Assembly: GCA_030407085.1 (NCBI GenBank)
Contig: CM059586.1
Coordinates: 30,181,501-30,245,500, forward strand
Length of the DNA stretch: 64,000 nt
Reading direction: 5' to 3'
Origin: Trichopria drosophilae
Lineage: Eukaryota; Arthropoda; Insecta; Hymenoptera; Diapriidae
The notes below the pieces were generated by a model. It saw only the letters and a list, made by a program, of their open reading frames with translations. It did not search any database and had not been told where the DNA came from. Below, one piece after another: positions 1 through 11,232 of the stretch (positions within the stretch are counted from its first letter, which is position 1; every line of letters begins with the position of its first letter). The position numbers and the translations under genes are program-made.

Positions 1-295
1 TTCATAAAAAAATCATATTTATTTTTTGAATAAATATAAATTGTAAGGGCTATGCCTACCAAATCTAACGATCTTTTAAAAACTTTAAAAACTCACTTTA
101 TTAAAAAAATAAAAAATAAAATATATACAAAAATTTTTAAATTTAAAACTGATTAAAACTTCGACTCGACGTTTCGGACCGCTCGGATCCCTCTTCAAGA
201 GTCTGCCTGAATGTAAAACTTTACAAAATAGTTATATAATAATGTTTTGAATACTTAAAAAGCTGTTTTTAAAATTCATTTACATCATCACAGCA
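1..295. other. non-coding AT-rich sequence, no gene seen
   Basis: No open frame of note and no recognisable domain. It contains a hammerhead-like core on the minus strand, listed separately, and otherwise reads as decayed repeat sequence. Confidence 0.5.
163..203 (-). ncRNA. hammerhead-ribozyme-like core (probably inactive)
   Basis: On the minus strand the order is GACTC, TTGAAGA, a GC-rich hairpin segment, GAAAC, GTC, GAGTC. GACTC and GAGTC form a 5-bp stem I, and GAAAC-GTC is the very short stem III and cleavage triplet typical of hammerheads from Penelope-like elements and retrozymes. The expected CTGANGA box reads TTGAAGA, so the invariant C is T and activity is doubtful. The class is inferred from layout only. 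Confidence 0.4.
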
Positions 296-524
296 AACCA
301 AAAAGTATATGAAAAATCTGTATTCGATTTATGTAGAACGAAACAAGTCTGTTTCTTTCCCGCTATTTCAGATACGAATAACACCATTAAACGCACCTAA
401 CCTAAAAGGAACGATTAATTTGGATTATCAAATGATTTGAACTAAAAAATTAAAAATAGAACATTTCTTAGAGAATTATGAATTCCGGAAAACGATATAA
501 TTAATTCTTCAATTAAATTGACAG
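296..524. repeat. dispersed repeat, copy A (left part)
   Basis: About 230 bp that realign with 43256-43492. Shared stretches include AAGTCTGTTTCT, AACATTTCTT, GAGAATTATGAA and TTAAATTGACAG. Copy A resumes at 6875 (AGAATTTAAAG, then CAAATCAATTTTTGGA) and again after 12028 (AATAAGATCGAAT, AATTCAATTCT), so all of 525-12027 is material inserted into this repeat. The nature of the repeat is not recognised. Confidence 0.75.
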
Positions 525-735
525 CCCTATTGAAAAAATCCATATGGATTCCATGTGGATCCATGTGGATTTCCATGTGGATTGGTGTGAATTCAATATG
601 GATTGGTATGGTTTCAATATGGATTTTTTATGTGGATTCCATATGGATACTATATGAATTTTCGATGTGGATTCCATATGGATTTATGATGTAGATTGCA
701 TATGGATTCCATGTGGATTTTCTATATGGATTCTA

Positions 736-1052
736 CATGTTCAAATATTATAGTTTATTAACGTCTCCCGTAATAGAAATAGGTTTTTATTTGGTCATAA
801 CGCATCTAGCAGCCGAAGGTTGATATTGCATAATGCTTGGTATATGCGAACACAAATGATGTATGTACATTCGTATATAAAGAGGCGCATATTACAGATA
901 ATAATTTTGCAAGACGTAGTTGTGTAAACAATATACAACTACAAAGTCATGTATCAAGTTATACTTTGTTATATTTATAATAAAAATAAATACACAAATA
1001 AAATTCGCACGAGTATTTTGAGTATATAACCCACATCGAAAATTCCCGTAGA
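736..1052. other. unassigned segment inside W1
   Basis: About 300 bp that do not follow the W1 word, lying between the left array and the LINE 3' end; the word returns at about 1030-1064. No coding potential seen. Probably a further, older insertion, but I found no clear ends. Confidence 0.35.
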
Positions 1053-1161
1053 ATCCATGTAGAATTGGTATTGGTATTGGTATTTTCTTCATCAGGCTCG
1101 GGTGAACCCCAGAAATCAGCACACTTAGCTGTTTGCCTTTGTATGCTATTCCTGATGCTAC

Positions 1162-4100
1162 TCAGGGTTCCGTTGGATAACCAGCTGCTTTGCAGAATCT
1201 CAGAAGTTGCCCGAGATTCCGCTCCCTGACTTCCTCCTTGCTTACAAGTGGAGAGTCCAGGTATCTCCTTCGACTCTCCATCAGTGCAGGGCACTCGCAT
1301 AGGAAGTGAATTGATGATTCCTCCTTGTTTTCATCACATCTAGTGCACATCGGTGAAGGTTTCCTTCCTACGATGTGACTGTGCTTGTTTAAATTTCCAT
1401 GTCCGGTTAGGATTTCGATGGAGATTCTTATTTCTGTTCTGTTTAGTTCGAGCAGTTTTTCAGCCCATCGGTCCGCCTGCAGCTCTCCTGCAAGGCTTTT
1501 GGTTGTGCTGCATTTTTTGTTTTTGATCCACTCTCTAACCTGTTGGGATTTCATTTGTCTCTCCAGTAGGTTGAGTCCTTCTTGAAATGGCAGTGCCACC
1601 CTCCCAGTCAAGTCAGTTCCATTTACTATTCCCGACTTGGCAAGGGTGTCCGCTCTTTCATTTCCTTTCCAGCCCATATGGCCAGGTATCCAGGTCAGGC
1701 TGAGTTTGTTTCTTTCGGCCAGGTTACGTAGGCAAGTCTTTGTATCTCTGACTAAAGCTGATTTGACGACTGGATTGTCTATCGCTCTCAATGCAGCTTG
1801 GCTATCCGAGCATATCAATATCGTTTTATTTGTCACTTCTTTCTCCATGAGGGTCTCGGCACACATGAGGATTGCCGCCACCTCTCCTTGGAAAACAGTG
1901 TTAAATTTGTTGAGCTTGAGGGAAAAGTTCTCCCGCAGCTTCGGTCCGCAGTACCCTGCGCCTACACCCTGGTTGGTTTGGACCCATCTGGGAACCAGAT
2001 GATGCCATTCCTGGGTATTGCTGATTTATTTTTCCAGTCCTCCCTGTTGGGGAAACAAACCTTAAAGTTGTTTTCCCCCGTGTGGTGTGTCTGGATCTTG
2101 TCTTGTGGTTGGTACCACATGTCTCTCAGGTTTCCTTGAAAAAGATTGTTGAACCAATCTTGCTTACCTGTCAAGCTTCCCAAGCACTTGAGTCTATACA
2201 CGGTTCTCATGGCTTCGCATTTTACTGCCTGAGCCATGGACGGTACGCCCAAAAGAGACCTCATTGCTGCTATGGGTGTACTCTTCCTTACCGAGCAAAT
2301 GCCCCTAAGGAACATAGCCTGTCCCCTGTTCAATTTTTGTTGAACTTGGGTCTTTTCTGTCCTCTGCCACCAAATTGGCGAGGCATAGGTAATCCTTGGT
2401 AACACAATCGGTTGGTAGATCCAGAGCAGTTGTTTCGGTCCTAAACCCCAACTGTTACCAAGAGCTCTCCTACAATGCCAGAAAGTGGCAATTGCTTTGT
2501 GACATTTGTTATCCAGGTGACCATTCCAGTTTAATTTTTTATCCAGGGTTACTCCAAGATATTTGGTTTCGCTGGCATATGGCACCTGCTTCCCGCCAAT
2601 CACCATTTTCCCTAGTTTTTTGATCTTATATTTTCTAGAGAAAATGATGACGGCAATTTTTTCCGGTTGTATCGATAGCGCTTTTTCATTGCACCATTTT
2701 TCCACAACCCTCAGGGCTTCTTGTACCAGCTCCTGCAAAACTTCCTCGTAGTTGCCTCTAGCGAGGATAGCAATATCGTCCGCATATCCAATCGCATAGA
2801 TTCCGCTATCGTTGAGTTTCCTGATCAAGCTATCAACTACCAGGTTCCAAAGAAGTGGGGACAACACTCCACCTTGAGGACAACCCTCAGAGATCGTCCC
2901 CTCCACTAGGGTACCCTGCCATTCCGTATAAATATACCTATTTCTAAGGGTGCTCACAATCCAACTTATGAGTTCCTTGGGCACCCCATGTTCTTCCGCT
3001 CCTTTCCGTATTACTTCCACGGAGGTGCGGTTAAAAGCACCCTCAATATCTAGGAAAGCACCGATGCACGTTCCCTTCGTACTGAGTTGCTTTTCTATAA
3101 AGCCCGCGGCTGACATAAGTGCCAACTCAGCAGATTTGCCAGCCTGGTAGGCATACTGTTCCCCATGGAGAGGTAAGCGTACCAAAGGACCTTCTATAAG
3201 ATACCTCTCAACCAATCTTTCCAACAATTTTAGTAGGAAGGATGTTAGGCTGATCGGTCTGTAGTCCTTTGCCTCCACGTAGTTCCTGTTTCCAACTTTG
3301 GGTATAAACGAAACTCGTGATTTCTTCCATTCTGTAGGTGTGTAACCAAGCGCAATGCACCCCCGAAGAAGTCCAGTCAGTGGTCTCAGGATAGCCCCCA
3401 GGCCTTCCTGAAGGAGGGCCGGGTATATGCCATCCGGTCCCGGTGACTTGAACGCCTCAAAGGCCATTAGTGCCCTTACAACCTTGTTTGGATTTACAAC
3501 TTGGGCAGCGATCCCCCAGTGCCTCCCTTTACTAGTAGTAGGCTCCTCGGGGGCACCGTTCGATCTCAGTTTAATGCTTGGAAAATTGCTTGTCAGCAAC
3601 CTTTCCAGTGTTTCCTTCGGAGATTTGGCAAACTCGCCATTTTCTCCTTTGATAAATCGTAGTTTACCATCATTTCCTTTTGATAGTATTCTCGCTAATT
3701 TTGCAGTAGAGGGTATACTCTCCGTTTCCGAACAGAACTCCCTCCATGCATTTATCTGAGACTCTCTAATCTGCTTTTTGTAGGCTTTCAACCTATCCTT
3801 GTAAGCCGTCCAGACTTCTGCTGTGTCAGCTTTCTTTGCTCGATTAAATAGTCTCCTCGTCTCCTTTCGGCTACGCTCCAAGGCTGATCCCCAATTAAGC
3901 CTTCCCCTTTTGGGGTTTACTTTCTTGAGTGGGCAATTGGCTTCGAACGATCTCATCACAGCTCCCCTAAGAAAGACCTCTGTGTACTCAAGATCGGTTT
4001 TCGCTCCATACTTGCCTTTGAAGCCCTTCATCCTGGCTTGCAGACTTTCTCTGAACCCTTGCCAGTTCGTGCTTCTTGGATTTCTGGACCATTTCTCTGC

Positions 4101-4784
4101 AGGGTTAAACTGTTCCAGTTTGGCCCGAATCAGTTTGTGATCCGAGAGCGAGGGTTCATCAATAACCCTCCACTCCTGGACAGCCTCACGCATGCCTCGG
4201 CTGCATAGAGTGAGATCCAGGACCTCTCTTCTGTTTGCCGTTACAAACGTTGGCTCAACTCCCTCGTTCAAAATTTCGAGGTTAGTGGATATCAGGTATT
4301 CCATGAGGGCCTCCCCTCTCTCATTTGTGTCGGTGCTCCCCCACAGAGTACTGTGAGCATTTACATCACAACCTATGAGGAGATCAAGGCCCGCATTTGC
4401 GCAGTACCTGACTAACCTAGTTAGCTCCTCCGGGGGAGTTTCCCTATCGTGCGCAAAGTAGGCTGATGCAATCACCAAGCTCCTTTCCCCTATTCCCTGA
4501 GAGACTTTAACCGAAGCTAGGTCCCTAGTAGAGAATTCCTGTAGCAGGGCAGCGTCCATGTTTTTAAGAACTACGCATGCCCTCTGCATTTCATGAAGTC
4601 CACTGGCGTAGACTGTGCCAATCCTACTCAGGTCCCGAATCTGACCTTTGTAGCACCACGGCTCCTGTATTAGTGCCATGACTGGTTTTGTATGCGTCAC
4701 TTGCAGATCCCTCATAAGTTGAGCTGAGGCACCTTTGCAGTGATGCAAATTAATCTGGAAAATTTCTGCACGACCGTTAGCCAT
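1162..4784 (-). pseudogene. LINE ORF2: endonuclease / reverse transcriptase / RNase H, one frameshift
   Basis: Encodes the replication polyprotein of the LINE: APE-type endonuclease nicking target DNA, reverse transcriptase priming on it, and RNase H. The frame from ATG at 4784 runs to 1962 (940 aa). Endonuclease marks are QEPWCYKG, GCDVNAHSTLWGS and SLSDHKL; reverse transcriptase marks are PGPDGIYP, CPQGGVLSPLLW and the catalytic GYADD. The frame stops just after the RNase H motif FPDGS, and the rest of RNase H continues in another frame down to 1162 (GEVAA, SDSQAAL, WIPGHMGWKGNERAD), ending in a CTRCDE...HFLCECP zinc-knuckle-like cluster. A single-base shift near 1970 therefore splits one original ~1,200-aa ORF. 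The ATG lies 5 bp after the ORF1 stop, so it was probably translated by reinitiation. Confidence 0.9.
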
Positions 4785-4789
4785 TGGAA

Positions 4790-5622
4790 CTAACTCGCGC
4801 TGGAAGCTCCCGTCGCCGAACTTATCGGGTTTTTAGAGGTTGGCCTGAATACAACCTCTCCTGTCCCCAGATAAGCTCGGTAGCCGCGAGACTCGAGGCG
4901 CTTGGCCGAGTCTTCGTCCACGCCGAGAACCAGAAGGGTGCCATGCGGCAGCTCCTCCCTACGGTGGACAACCTACGTCCCGACCCTCAAACCAGCATTC
5001 TGCCTGTCCAAAATCTTAAGCAGGATGCTAGTCTCTTTCTTGGGTGGTGGCGCGAGTACCGTCATTTTAACTCTCTTGACGAGTTCCTCAGGGAGTACAA
5101 GCCTCACCTTTCGGCCCCCATCAAGGGTTATCTGCGGAATTGCTTCCCGCAGCCAACAGGCACTCTCGTCATCCACACAAGCGAAAGTGGCAATTCCTCC
5201 TCTCAGGTGAGACTCCACGAACCTGGGTATGAACCCCCCTTCCGGGATGTCCACAACCCTACCCACTTGGCCTTTCGCCTCTGTGCGCCGTTCATTCGGA
5301 TCGGGCTTGGACGAGTGTCTTCCGCCGTACCGGTCTCCATCAGAGTGTTCTTAGCCACATCCGACATTATCTCCTCGGTGCAAGGCACCTGAGGCTCTTG
5401 TTTTTTGGTTATTTTCATCTGTGTGTCCATTTGAGTCCCACGAGAAGCTAGGGAAATAAAGGTCACACCTCGCAGAGCCCCGCGATACGAGGTGAAGGCT
5501 ATGTACAATGGGAGGTCGCCCGGTATCCCAAGGGCATCGTTTGCGGTACAGCTTCCCCTGTACCATGCATCCCTAGGCACGATAGCTCCCACCTGTGGAT
5601 TGGGGGATCCATTCTTGGTCAC
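4790..5622 (-). pseudogene. LINE ORF1 with DUF4780-like C-terminal domain, broken
   Basis: ORF1 of the same LINE, presumably the RNA-binding chaperone. The N-terminal part is open from 5622 to about 5266; then the frame shifts, and a second frame starting GRVVDIPEGGF continues to the stop at 4790. Within it, VDDESACWLREAIPQI, a proline-rich link, ILKILDRQNAGLRVGT, and later LPHGTLLVLGVDEDSAKRLE match the pattern I know as DUF4780, common beside insect retrotransposons. A TAG near 4970 sits where that family has Trp, consistent with a TGG-to-TAG change. I recognise no CCHC knuckle. Domain assignment is from pattern memory. Confidence 0.65.
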
Positions 5623-6925
5623 GGCACCTCAGAGGTCCTTTGCCCAACCCCCCTCCAGCCCGAAGGTCGAGGTGGGGCTTGAGTTTCTAGCCTCACTCAT
5701 ACCCACAGTCATCGGGGAAGCCCGTTTATAGAGCCCCGAACCATTCATGCGAGAGCCCGGTTTATAGGGATCCGCATTCTCTCACCACTCACACTGCTAT
5801 CGACTCAGGACCTCCTGTATGGTGTTTGTTAAGCCCCCCCCACCACGACAAGGTGATAGGATCCAAACGGGGGGATCCATGTAGAAAATCCATATGAAAT
5901 CCACACCAGAAATCTACATTAAATCCACATAGAATCTATATAGGAAATCCATATAGAATCCACATCGATAATCCATATGGAATCCACAACAGAAATCGAC
6001 AGGGAATCCATGTAGAATCTATGTAGAAAATCCATATATAATCCACATCAAAAATCCATATGGAATCTACATTAAAATCTGTATGGCATCCACACCAGAA
6101 AACTATACATGAAATCCATATAAATCAACATAGAATCTATGTAGAAAATGCGTATGGAATTCACATCATAAATCCATATGGAAATCACACCAAAAAATCT
6201 ATAAGGAATCCACATTAAAATCCGTATGGAATCCACACCTAAATCTACATTAAATCCATATAAATCAACATAGAATCTATGTAGAAAATCCACACACAAT
6301 TTACTTGAAAACCCATATGCGGAATCCATATAGAATCCGCATTAAAAAAACCGTATTTAATCTGCATCAAAAATCCATATGGAATCTACATCAAATTCCG
6401 TATGGGATCCACACCAGAAATCTACATGAAATCCATATAAATCAACATAGAATCTATGTAGAAAATGCGTATGGAATTCACATCCTAAATTCATATGGAA
6501 TTTACACAAAAAATCCATATGGAATCAACATTAAAATCCCTATGGAATCCACTTTAAAATCCCTATGGAATCCACACAATAAATCTACATTAATTCCACA
6601 TAAATCCATATAGAATCCACGTAGGAAGTCCCTATATAATCCACATAAAACATCCATATGGAATCCACACAATAAATCTACATTAAATCCACATAAATCC
6701 ATATAGAATCCATGTAGGAAGTCCCTATATAATCCACATAAAACATCCATATGGAATCCACATAAAAATCCGTATAGAATTCGCATAAAAATTTCATATG
6801 GAATCTGTATGGAAATCCACATTGAAAATCCCTATGGAATGCGTATGGAATCCACATGGATTTTGTCAATAGGGAGAATTTAAAGCTATTCTAAGCCGCG
6901 CAAATCAATTTTTGGAACGCATTAA

Positions 6926-7440
6926 CCCTTTAAGGACCAAATGTACAAAAAGGGCATAGGGGGTTAACTATACAAAAAATGCCCCCACAGCTCCGTCACC
7001 CGAACTGGGTCTATATATTGCTACCCCGATGACTACAAATTTCTGAAAGTATGAACTCAAAATTCGCTTTTTCGAAAAAGTTATGGAGGGGGAAAGAAAA
7101 ATAAAAAAACTAATTTTTCTCGAAAACTACTAGATCGATTTTAATGAACTTGAAATATGTTAGAAACGTAGGTAAGACAATTTGAGAGAAACAATATGAA
7201 TTTTTTTTTTTTTTTTTTTAATAAGTAAAAAACTGGTTTGAAATTTTCGAAATTTTATTTTTGGCATAATTTTTTATGTGACCACCTTCATCTTTTTTCT
7301 TGAGGTACCTTACAAAGTCCCCTTTGATATATATTTTTTTTAAATTTTTAAAAAATATAGTTTTTGAATAAAAAATCGTAAACCATGGTCGTCCTGCTTG
7401 ACTTGCGCATTCGCACACGCGCTCGCGCGCACACATGCAT
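6926..7440. repeat. left long terminal inverted repeat of the 6926-12027 transposon
   Basis: It aligns in inverse orientation with 10757-11232, broken near its outer end only by the element inserted at 11233. It includes poly-T and CA/TA simple stretches near its inner edge. Similarity between arms is high, with scattered substitutions and small length changes in homopolymers. Confidence 0.8.
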
Positions 7441-7865
7441 ACATACATATATATATATATATATGTATAATACAGGGTACACAATTTAAAACTACCACCC
7501 GGAAATCTGAGAATGAATGCTGTTTAGAAAAAAAAAGTTTAAATAGAAAAGTTTTTGGATTCCGAGGGGGACATCCAATAGTGACCTTGACGTTGACCTT
7601 TAAGGTCATTTCAGTATGAAGCCTCTTTTTAATGAGACCCCTTATTTTTTCACTCCGGAAATGGAAAAAGCGGAATTTACGTCCGAATACGATCTTGTCT
7701 TAGGACCCAGGTCCCATGGTGGGGTTCTATAATTCTTTTTCTTTATGTCCGTTAGTTTGGACCTCCCCGTCGGCCAGCATTCAGCATGGTTGAACCTGAT
7801 CTGATATAGCCCGAGCGGATCGTTAGCCGTAACACCCCCACCACGTGAAGGTGGACAAATGAGGG

Positions 7866-8082
7866 CACCCAGCCAATTAAGGCAAGATAGACGAGTCACC
7901 CAGCCAGTTAAGGCAAGATAGACGAGTCACCCAGCCAGTTAAGGCAAGATAGACGAGTCACCCAGCCATTTAAGGCAAGATGGAGGAGTCACCCAGCCAG
8001 TTAAGGCAAGCTAGAGGAGTCACCCAGCCATTTAAGGCAAGATGGAGGAGTCACCCAGCCAGTTAAGGCAGATGGAGTTGTT
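7866..8082. repeat. 31-bp tandem repeat, seven units
   Basis: Units begin with CACCCAGCCAGTTAAGGCAA and recur exactly every 31 bp at 7866, 7897, 7928, 7959, 7990, 8021 and 8052, the last one degenerate. It lies between the left inverted repeat and the 3' end of the transposase gene. Function unknown. Confidence 0.92.
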
Positions 8083-8211
8083 ACCCATACAATTAAAGCA
8101 AGATATATTATCTTGCCTCTCGCTCACTGATGCTACAATTGGTCAGTCTTCATCGGTATCAGATTCGATTACTGGTACAATTTTAGTTGTGGTGAATATG
8201 TCAGTTAATAT

Positions 8212-10047
8212 CTAAGCTGGTTTGAAAATTCTTGATAAATAACGCGCATGTGATAAATAATATATAACAGCCGCAATGTGGGAACAACAGCCAACAGTTC
8301 TATTTCCAATGGCACATTCACATGTGTATTCTGTAATTCCAGAATGTCCAATAGTGTGAGGTTCGTATTTAATAAAACACCTATAGGTTTGACGAGAAAT
8401 GTGACGGGACGGAACTCTAATTTTTAAAGTCGTTGAATCATTTTTAACAAATTCCATTTTTAGATTGCCATCTTTGTCAAGCATTTCTGCTAAATAGGAA
8501 ACAGCCTGAGCAAGTTGATAGGTACCAGTGAATAAAATTTTCAAATCATTTGTTGTTAATTCCGGAAAATCATTAAGATCATCATCTGAGGAGATAGTTC
8601 CAAACGGAAGTTTACGACGTAGCCACCCTGCTTCTTCTACTTTATTAGCCAAAAAAAACTTCACATTTTTCTGAGTTTGCATCTTTTGAAGAATATCATC
8701 GAAGTTATCTACATCAGAATGTAATCTTTTTCCGAAAATATTATTAAGAAAACATGCAATTCTGAAGTATGATCCAACTTTTGGTAATAACTTATTATCG
8801 ATTTTATGATTAAGAAGAAGATATTTTTGCTTGATGACACCGTGAACGGATTCTACAGCCCACCGAATTTTCGCAACAAAGCGAGAATTATTTGATTCTT
8901 CTGCAGTTAATTGTTTCCTTTTTCCTTTTAAGGCAGGCATCAAAACTCGAAATTTTTGTTCTTCCAACTTTTCTTTTACGTCACGAAATCCACGGTCAAG
9001 AACAAAAATATCACCTTCATTAACCAGCTTAGATAAACCTTCAGGATTTTCGAGAATTGTTTCCAAAATCTGGGCATCATTTTGATTCGCAAGAAAAGGT
9101 CCAGCAATGTCTACAACATACCCGTCAGTTGTGCAGATGGTAAACGGTTTACAAAGGGGAACTTTCTTTTGGCCAGAGTACGATTTCCTTTGGTAATCAT
9201 TATTAGAACTTTTTTGATGTCTAGCGTATGTGCCGTCGCATATCAAAAAAAGTTTATCGTTAGAATCGAATAAATGTTTTGCCATTTTAGTGGTATGGTT
9301 TAGAATGAGTTCATTCCGACTACAAGCATTCACTCCAAAACGAAGTGGCAAAACATCATCTTCAAATGATTTCATTACACTGGCCGAATAGTCCGAGACA
9401 TCGTGTTCATTTTGCAATTGCAAAATTGACGCGATCATTGCATTCGAATTACCCGACCGTAATTTGAACAAAAAGACAACAATAGCTTGAATGACGGAAC
9501 GGGAATGACTATTTCGCAATGAAGTTAACATGTCTTTCAGTTCATTTAATTGTTCCCAATGTAAGCCTGTAAAAATTTTGAGTTGTTTCTCAGAAATATT
9601 GTATTCCCCTATTTTATCAAGCAATGTCGAGTCACATCTAATAGAAAGAGTTTCCATTAGTTTTGGTAACTCAGATGCCGTAAGGCTTGTAGTATTAGAA
9701 TAGGCTTTCAGTTGGATAAGATCTTCTTCGTATATTCTATCGTTTATCAAGTGCATACGACTACATCGATTCCCAGATGGAATGTAGATTTGAGTTTTGA
9801 TATAAGTTTTTATTCGTGTTTCCTCAGGAATGACACGTAAATGTTTTGTGCCGCCACAAAAGCAACATGATTTATGCGTTGCAATAGTTCTCCGAATAAA
9901 AACTTCCATACGTTCAACCTCAGAAACCGATACTTTTGATTCAACTATTTCAAACGTGGGATCATTATCTACCGAATCAGGCACAACATCATTTACGACA
10001 TTTACTTCAGATTTCTCTGCAGATATATTTTTTCTATAAACAGACAT
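8212..10047 (-). CDS. DDE transposase (DDE_Tnp_4 type) with C-terminal SWIM-like zinc finger
   Basis: A 611-aa intact ORF and the presumed transposase of the surrounding element. Residues 61-99 hold a CCFCGG...IPSGNRCSRMH cluster, a possible N-terminal DNA-binding zinc motif. The catalytic core shows CDGTY (D271), then SYSGQKK, FVLDRGF (D351) and RWAVESVHGVIK (E399), the usual order for IS5/PIF-Harbinger/ISL2EU-type nucleases. The extreme C-terminus (about 573-611) reads CECAIGNRT-GCCSH, a SWIM-type CxC...CxH finger. ATG at 10045-10047 is the first in frame; the sequence upstream is AT-rich. No stop or frameshift is visible, so the gene may be functional or recently active. The alternative, a domesticated host gene, is unlikely given the flanking inverted repeats. 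Confidence 0.8.
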   Translation of the reverse strand: MSVYRKNISAEKSEVNVVNDVVPDSVDNDPTFEIVESKVSVSEVERMEVFIRRTIATHKSCCFCGGTKHLRVIPEETRIKTYIKTQIYIPSGNRCSRMHLINDRIYEEDLIQLKAYSNTTSLTASELPKLMETLSIRCDSTLLDKIGEYNISEKQLKIFTGLHWEQLNELKDMLTSLRNSHSRSVIQAIVVFLFKLRSGNSNAMIASILQLQNEHDVSDYSASVMKSFEDDVLPLRFGVNACSRNELILNHTTKMAKHLFDSNDKLFLICDGTYARHQKSSNNDYQRKSYSGQKKVPLCKPFTICTTDGYVVDIAGPFLANQNDAQILETILENPEGLSKLVNEGDIFVLDRGFRDVKEKLEEQKFRVLMPALKGKRKQLTAEESNNSRFVAKIRWAVESVHGVIKQKYLLLNHKIDNKLLPKVGSYFRIACFLNNIFGKRLHSDVDNFDDILQKMQTQKNVKFFLANKVEEAGWLRRKLPFGTISSDDDLNDFPELTTNDLKILFTGTYQLAQAVSYLAEMLDKDGNLKMEFVKNDSTTLKIRVPSRHISRQTYRCFIKYEPHTIGHSGITEYTCECAIGNRTVGCCSHIAAVIYYLSHARYLSRIFKPA

Positions 10048-10756
10048 TCTACATTTTTGACAAAATATTTACATTTATTGCTTGCTGCAAAGAAGTGGAG
10101 TAAATATTCGCTTCCTGTTAATTTGTTACTATTTTTTTTCGGCCTGTAGTATTTATTAAAAAAGTATTGCAACCAGGGCACTTTTGTCTTAGCAATACGG
10201 TCTTATTCATCTTGAAAATTATGAAGAAATAAGAATGTCAGATGTAAACAAAAGAATGTAAAAAGTAAAATTCTCCAGAATCACAGAGATATAACTCCGA
10301 AAAAATACTAAATATAAACCTGCACTCAGCTATACCGATTTACATAGACTATATGAATCAAAGCACAATATCATATACAAGTGTCAGGTCGCACCGTCCG
10401 GATTCCTAATCTACTAAAAAAAGGATGGATTTCGATAACGAGAATGAAATGGCTATCGAATAAAAGGAACGATGCCTACCGGAGAAGAAGTCACCTATTG
10501 CCTCGTAGTTCTTCTATATAGGAGACACGTGTCAACAATCACGCCGACATCACACCGGATAATAAAATATCTCATTGACATCGGTTAAGGTCGACCTATA
10601 CTATATACACTCAGCACCGGTTTTTGTTTCGGTCCAATTTAACTTCGTACATTTCAACACTGTGCATTAAACACGAAAAAACATTTGAATATTTATATTG
10701 GCTACACATGAGTCTCAACTGTATATAACATAGTATTTTTAGTCAGTGCGTGCGTA
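10048..10756. other. non-coding interior of the transposon, upstream of the transposase
   Basis: About 700 bp between the transposase start and the right inverted repeat. No ORF or repeat of note. By position it should hold the transposase promoter, but no clear core promoter motif was identified. Confidence 0.4.
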
Positions 10757-11232
10757 CGTGAGTGCACGGGTGTGTGCGAATGCGCAAGTCAAGCAGGACG
10801 ACCATGGTTTACGATTTTTTATTCAAAAACTATATTTTTTAAAAATTTGAAAAAAATATATATGAAAGGGGACATTGTAAGGTACCTCAAGAAAAAAGAT
10901 GAAGGTGGTCACATCAAAAATTATGCCAAAAAAAAATTTCGAAAATTTCAAATCAGTTTTTTACTTATTAAAAAAAAAAAAAAATCATATTTTTTCTCTC
11001 AAATTGTCTTACCTACGTTTCTAATATATTTCAAGTTCATTAAAATCGATCCAGTAGTTTTCGAGAAAAATTATTTTTTTTATTTTTCTTTCCCCGTCCA
11101 TAACTTTTTCGAAAAAGCGAATTTTGAGTTCATACTTTCAGAAATTTGTAGTCATCGGGGTAGCAATATATGGACCCAGTTCGGGTGACAGAGCTGTGGG
11201 GGCATTTTTTGTATAGTTAACCCCCTGTGCCC

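Larger units (their letters stand above)
1065..5874 (-). mobile_element. near full-length LINE with RNase H (I/LOA/R1-like group)
   Basis: A non-LTR retrotransposon on the minus strand, inserted into W1. The 12-bp target duplication ATCCATGTAGAA lies at 1053-1064 and 5875-5886, fixing both ends. The 3' tail is a short array of AATACC. It carries a degenerate ORF1 with a DUF4780-like C-terminus and an ORF2 with endonuclease, reverse transcriptase, RNase H and a terminal CCHC-like cluster. Few lesions (one ORF2 frameshift; one stop and one frameshift in ORF1) point to a fairly recent insertion, younger than W1. The exact clade needs a phylogeny. Confidence 0.88.
525..6874. mobile_element. word-array element W1 (CCCTATTG...CAATAGGG), split by a LINE
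   Basis: Ends are CCCTATTGA-AAAAATCCAT on the left and the inverse, ATGGATTTTGTCAATAGGG, on the right. The flanking dinucleotide AG is present on both sides (523-524 and 6875-6876), and the unoccupied sequence survives at 43481-43500, which proves a 2-bp target duplication. The body (540-735 and 5875-6870) is a diverged array of a word like ATCCATATGGA/ATCCACATGGA, in opposite orientation on the two sides. Without the LINE the element is about 1.5 kb and has no coding capacity. The 2-bp duplication and subterminal repeats recall CACTA-type (CMC) elements, but that assignment is inference. Confidence 0.75.

Noticed and set aside
540..735. Possible CRISPR-like array
   Set aside because: Word copies are diverged and contiguous, with no constant repeat or unique spacers, and the context is an insect nuclear transposon.
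1385..5731. Open frames on the plus strand, including a 202-codon one at 4784-5392
   Set aside because: They lie opposite the LINE ORFs and have no domain; shadows of the minus-strand coding.
5877..6870. Several 60-110-codon frames in the ATCCATATGG array
   Set aside because: They arise because the word has few stop codons; the peptides are periodic and low-complexity.
10772..11188. 138-codon frame in the right inverted repeat
   Set aside because: It is mirrored by a similar frame in the left repeat (7218-7484) and is rich in low-complexity K/F; not a gene.
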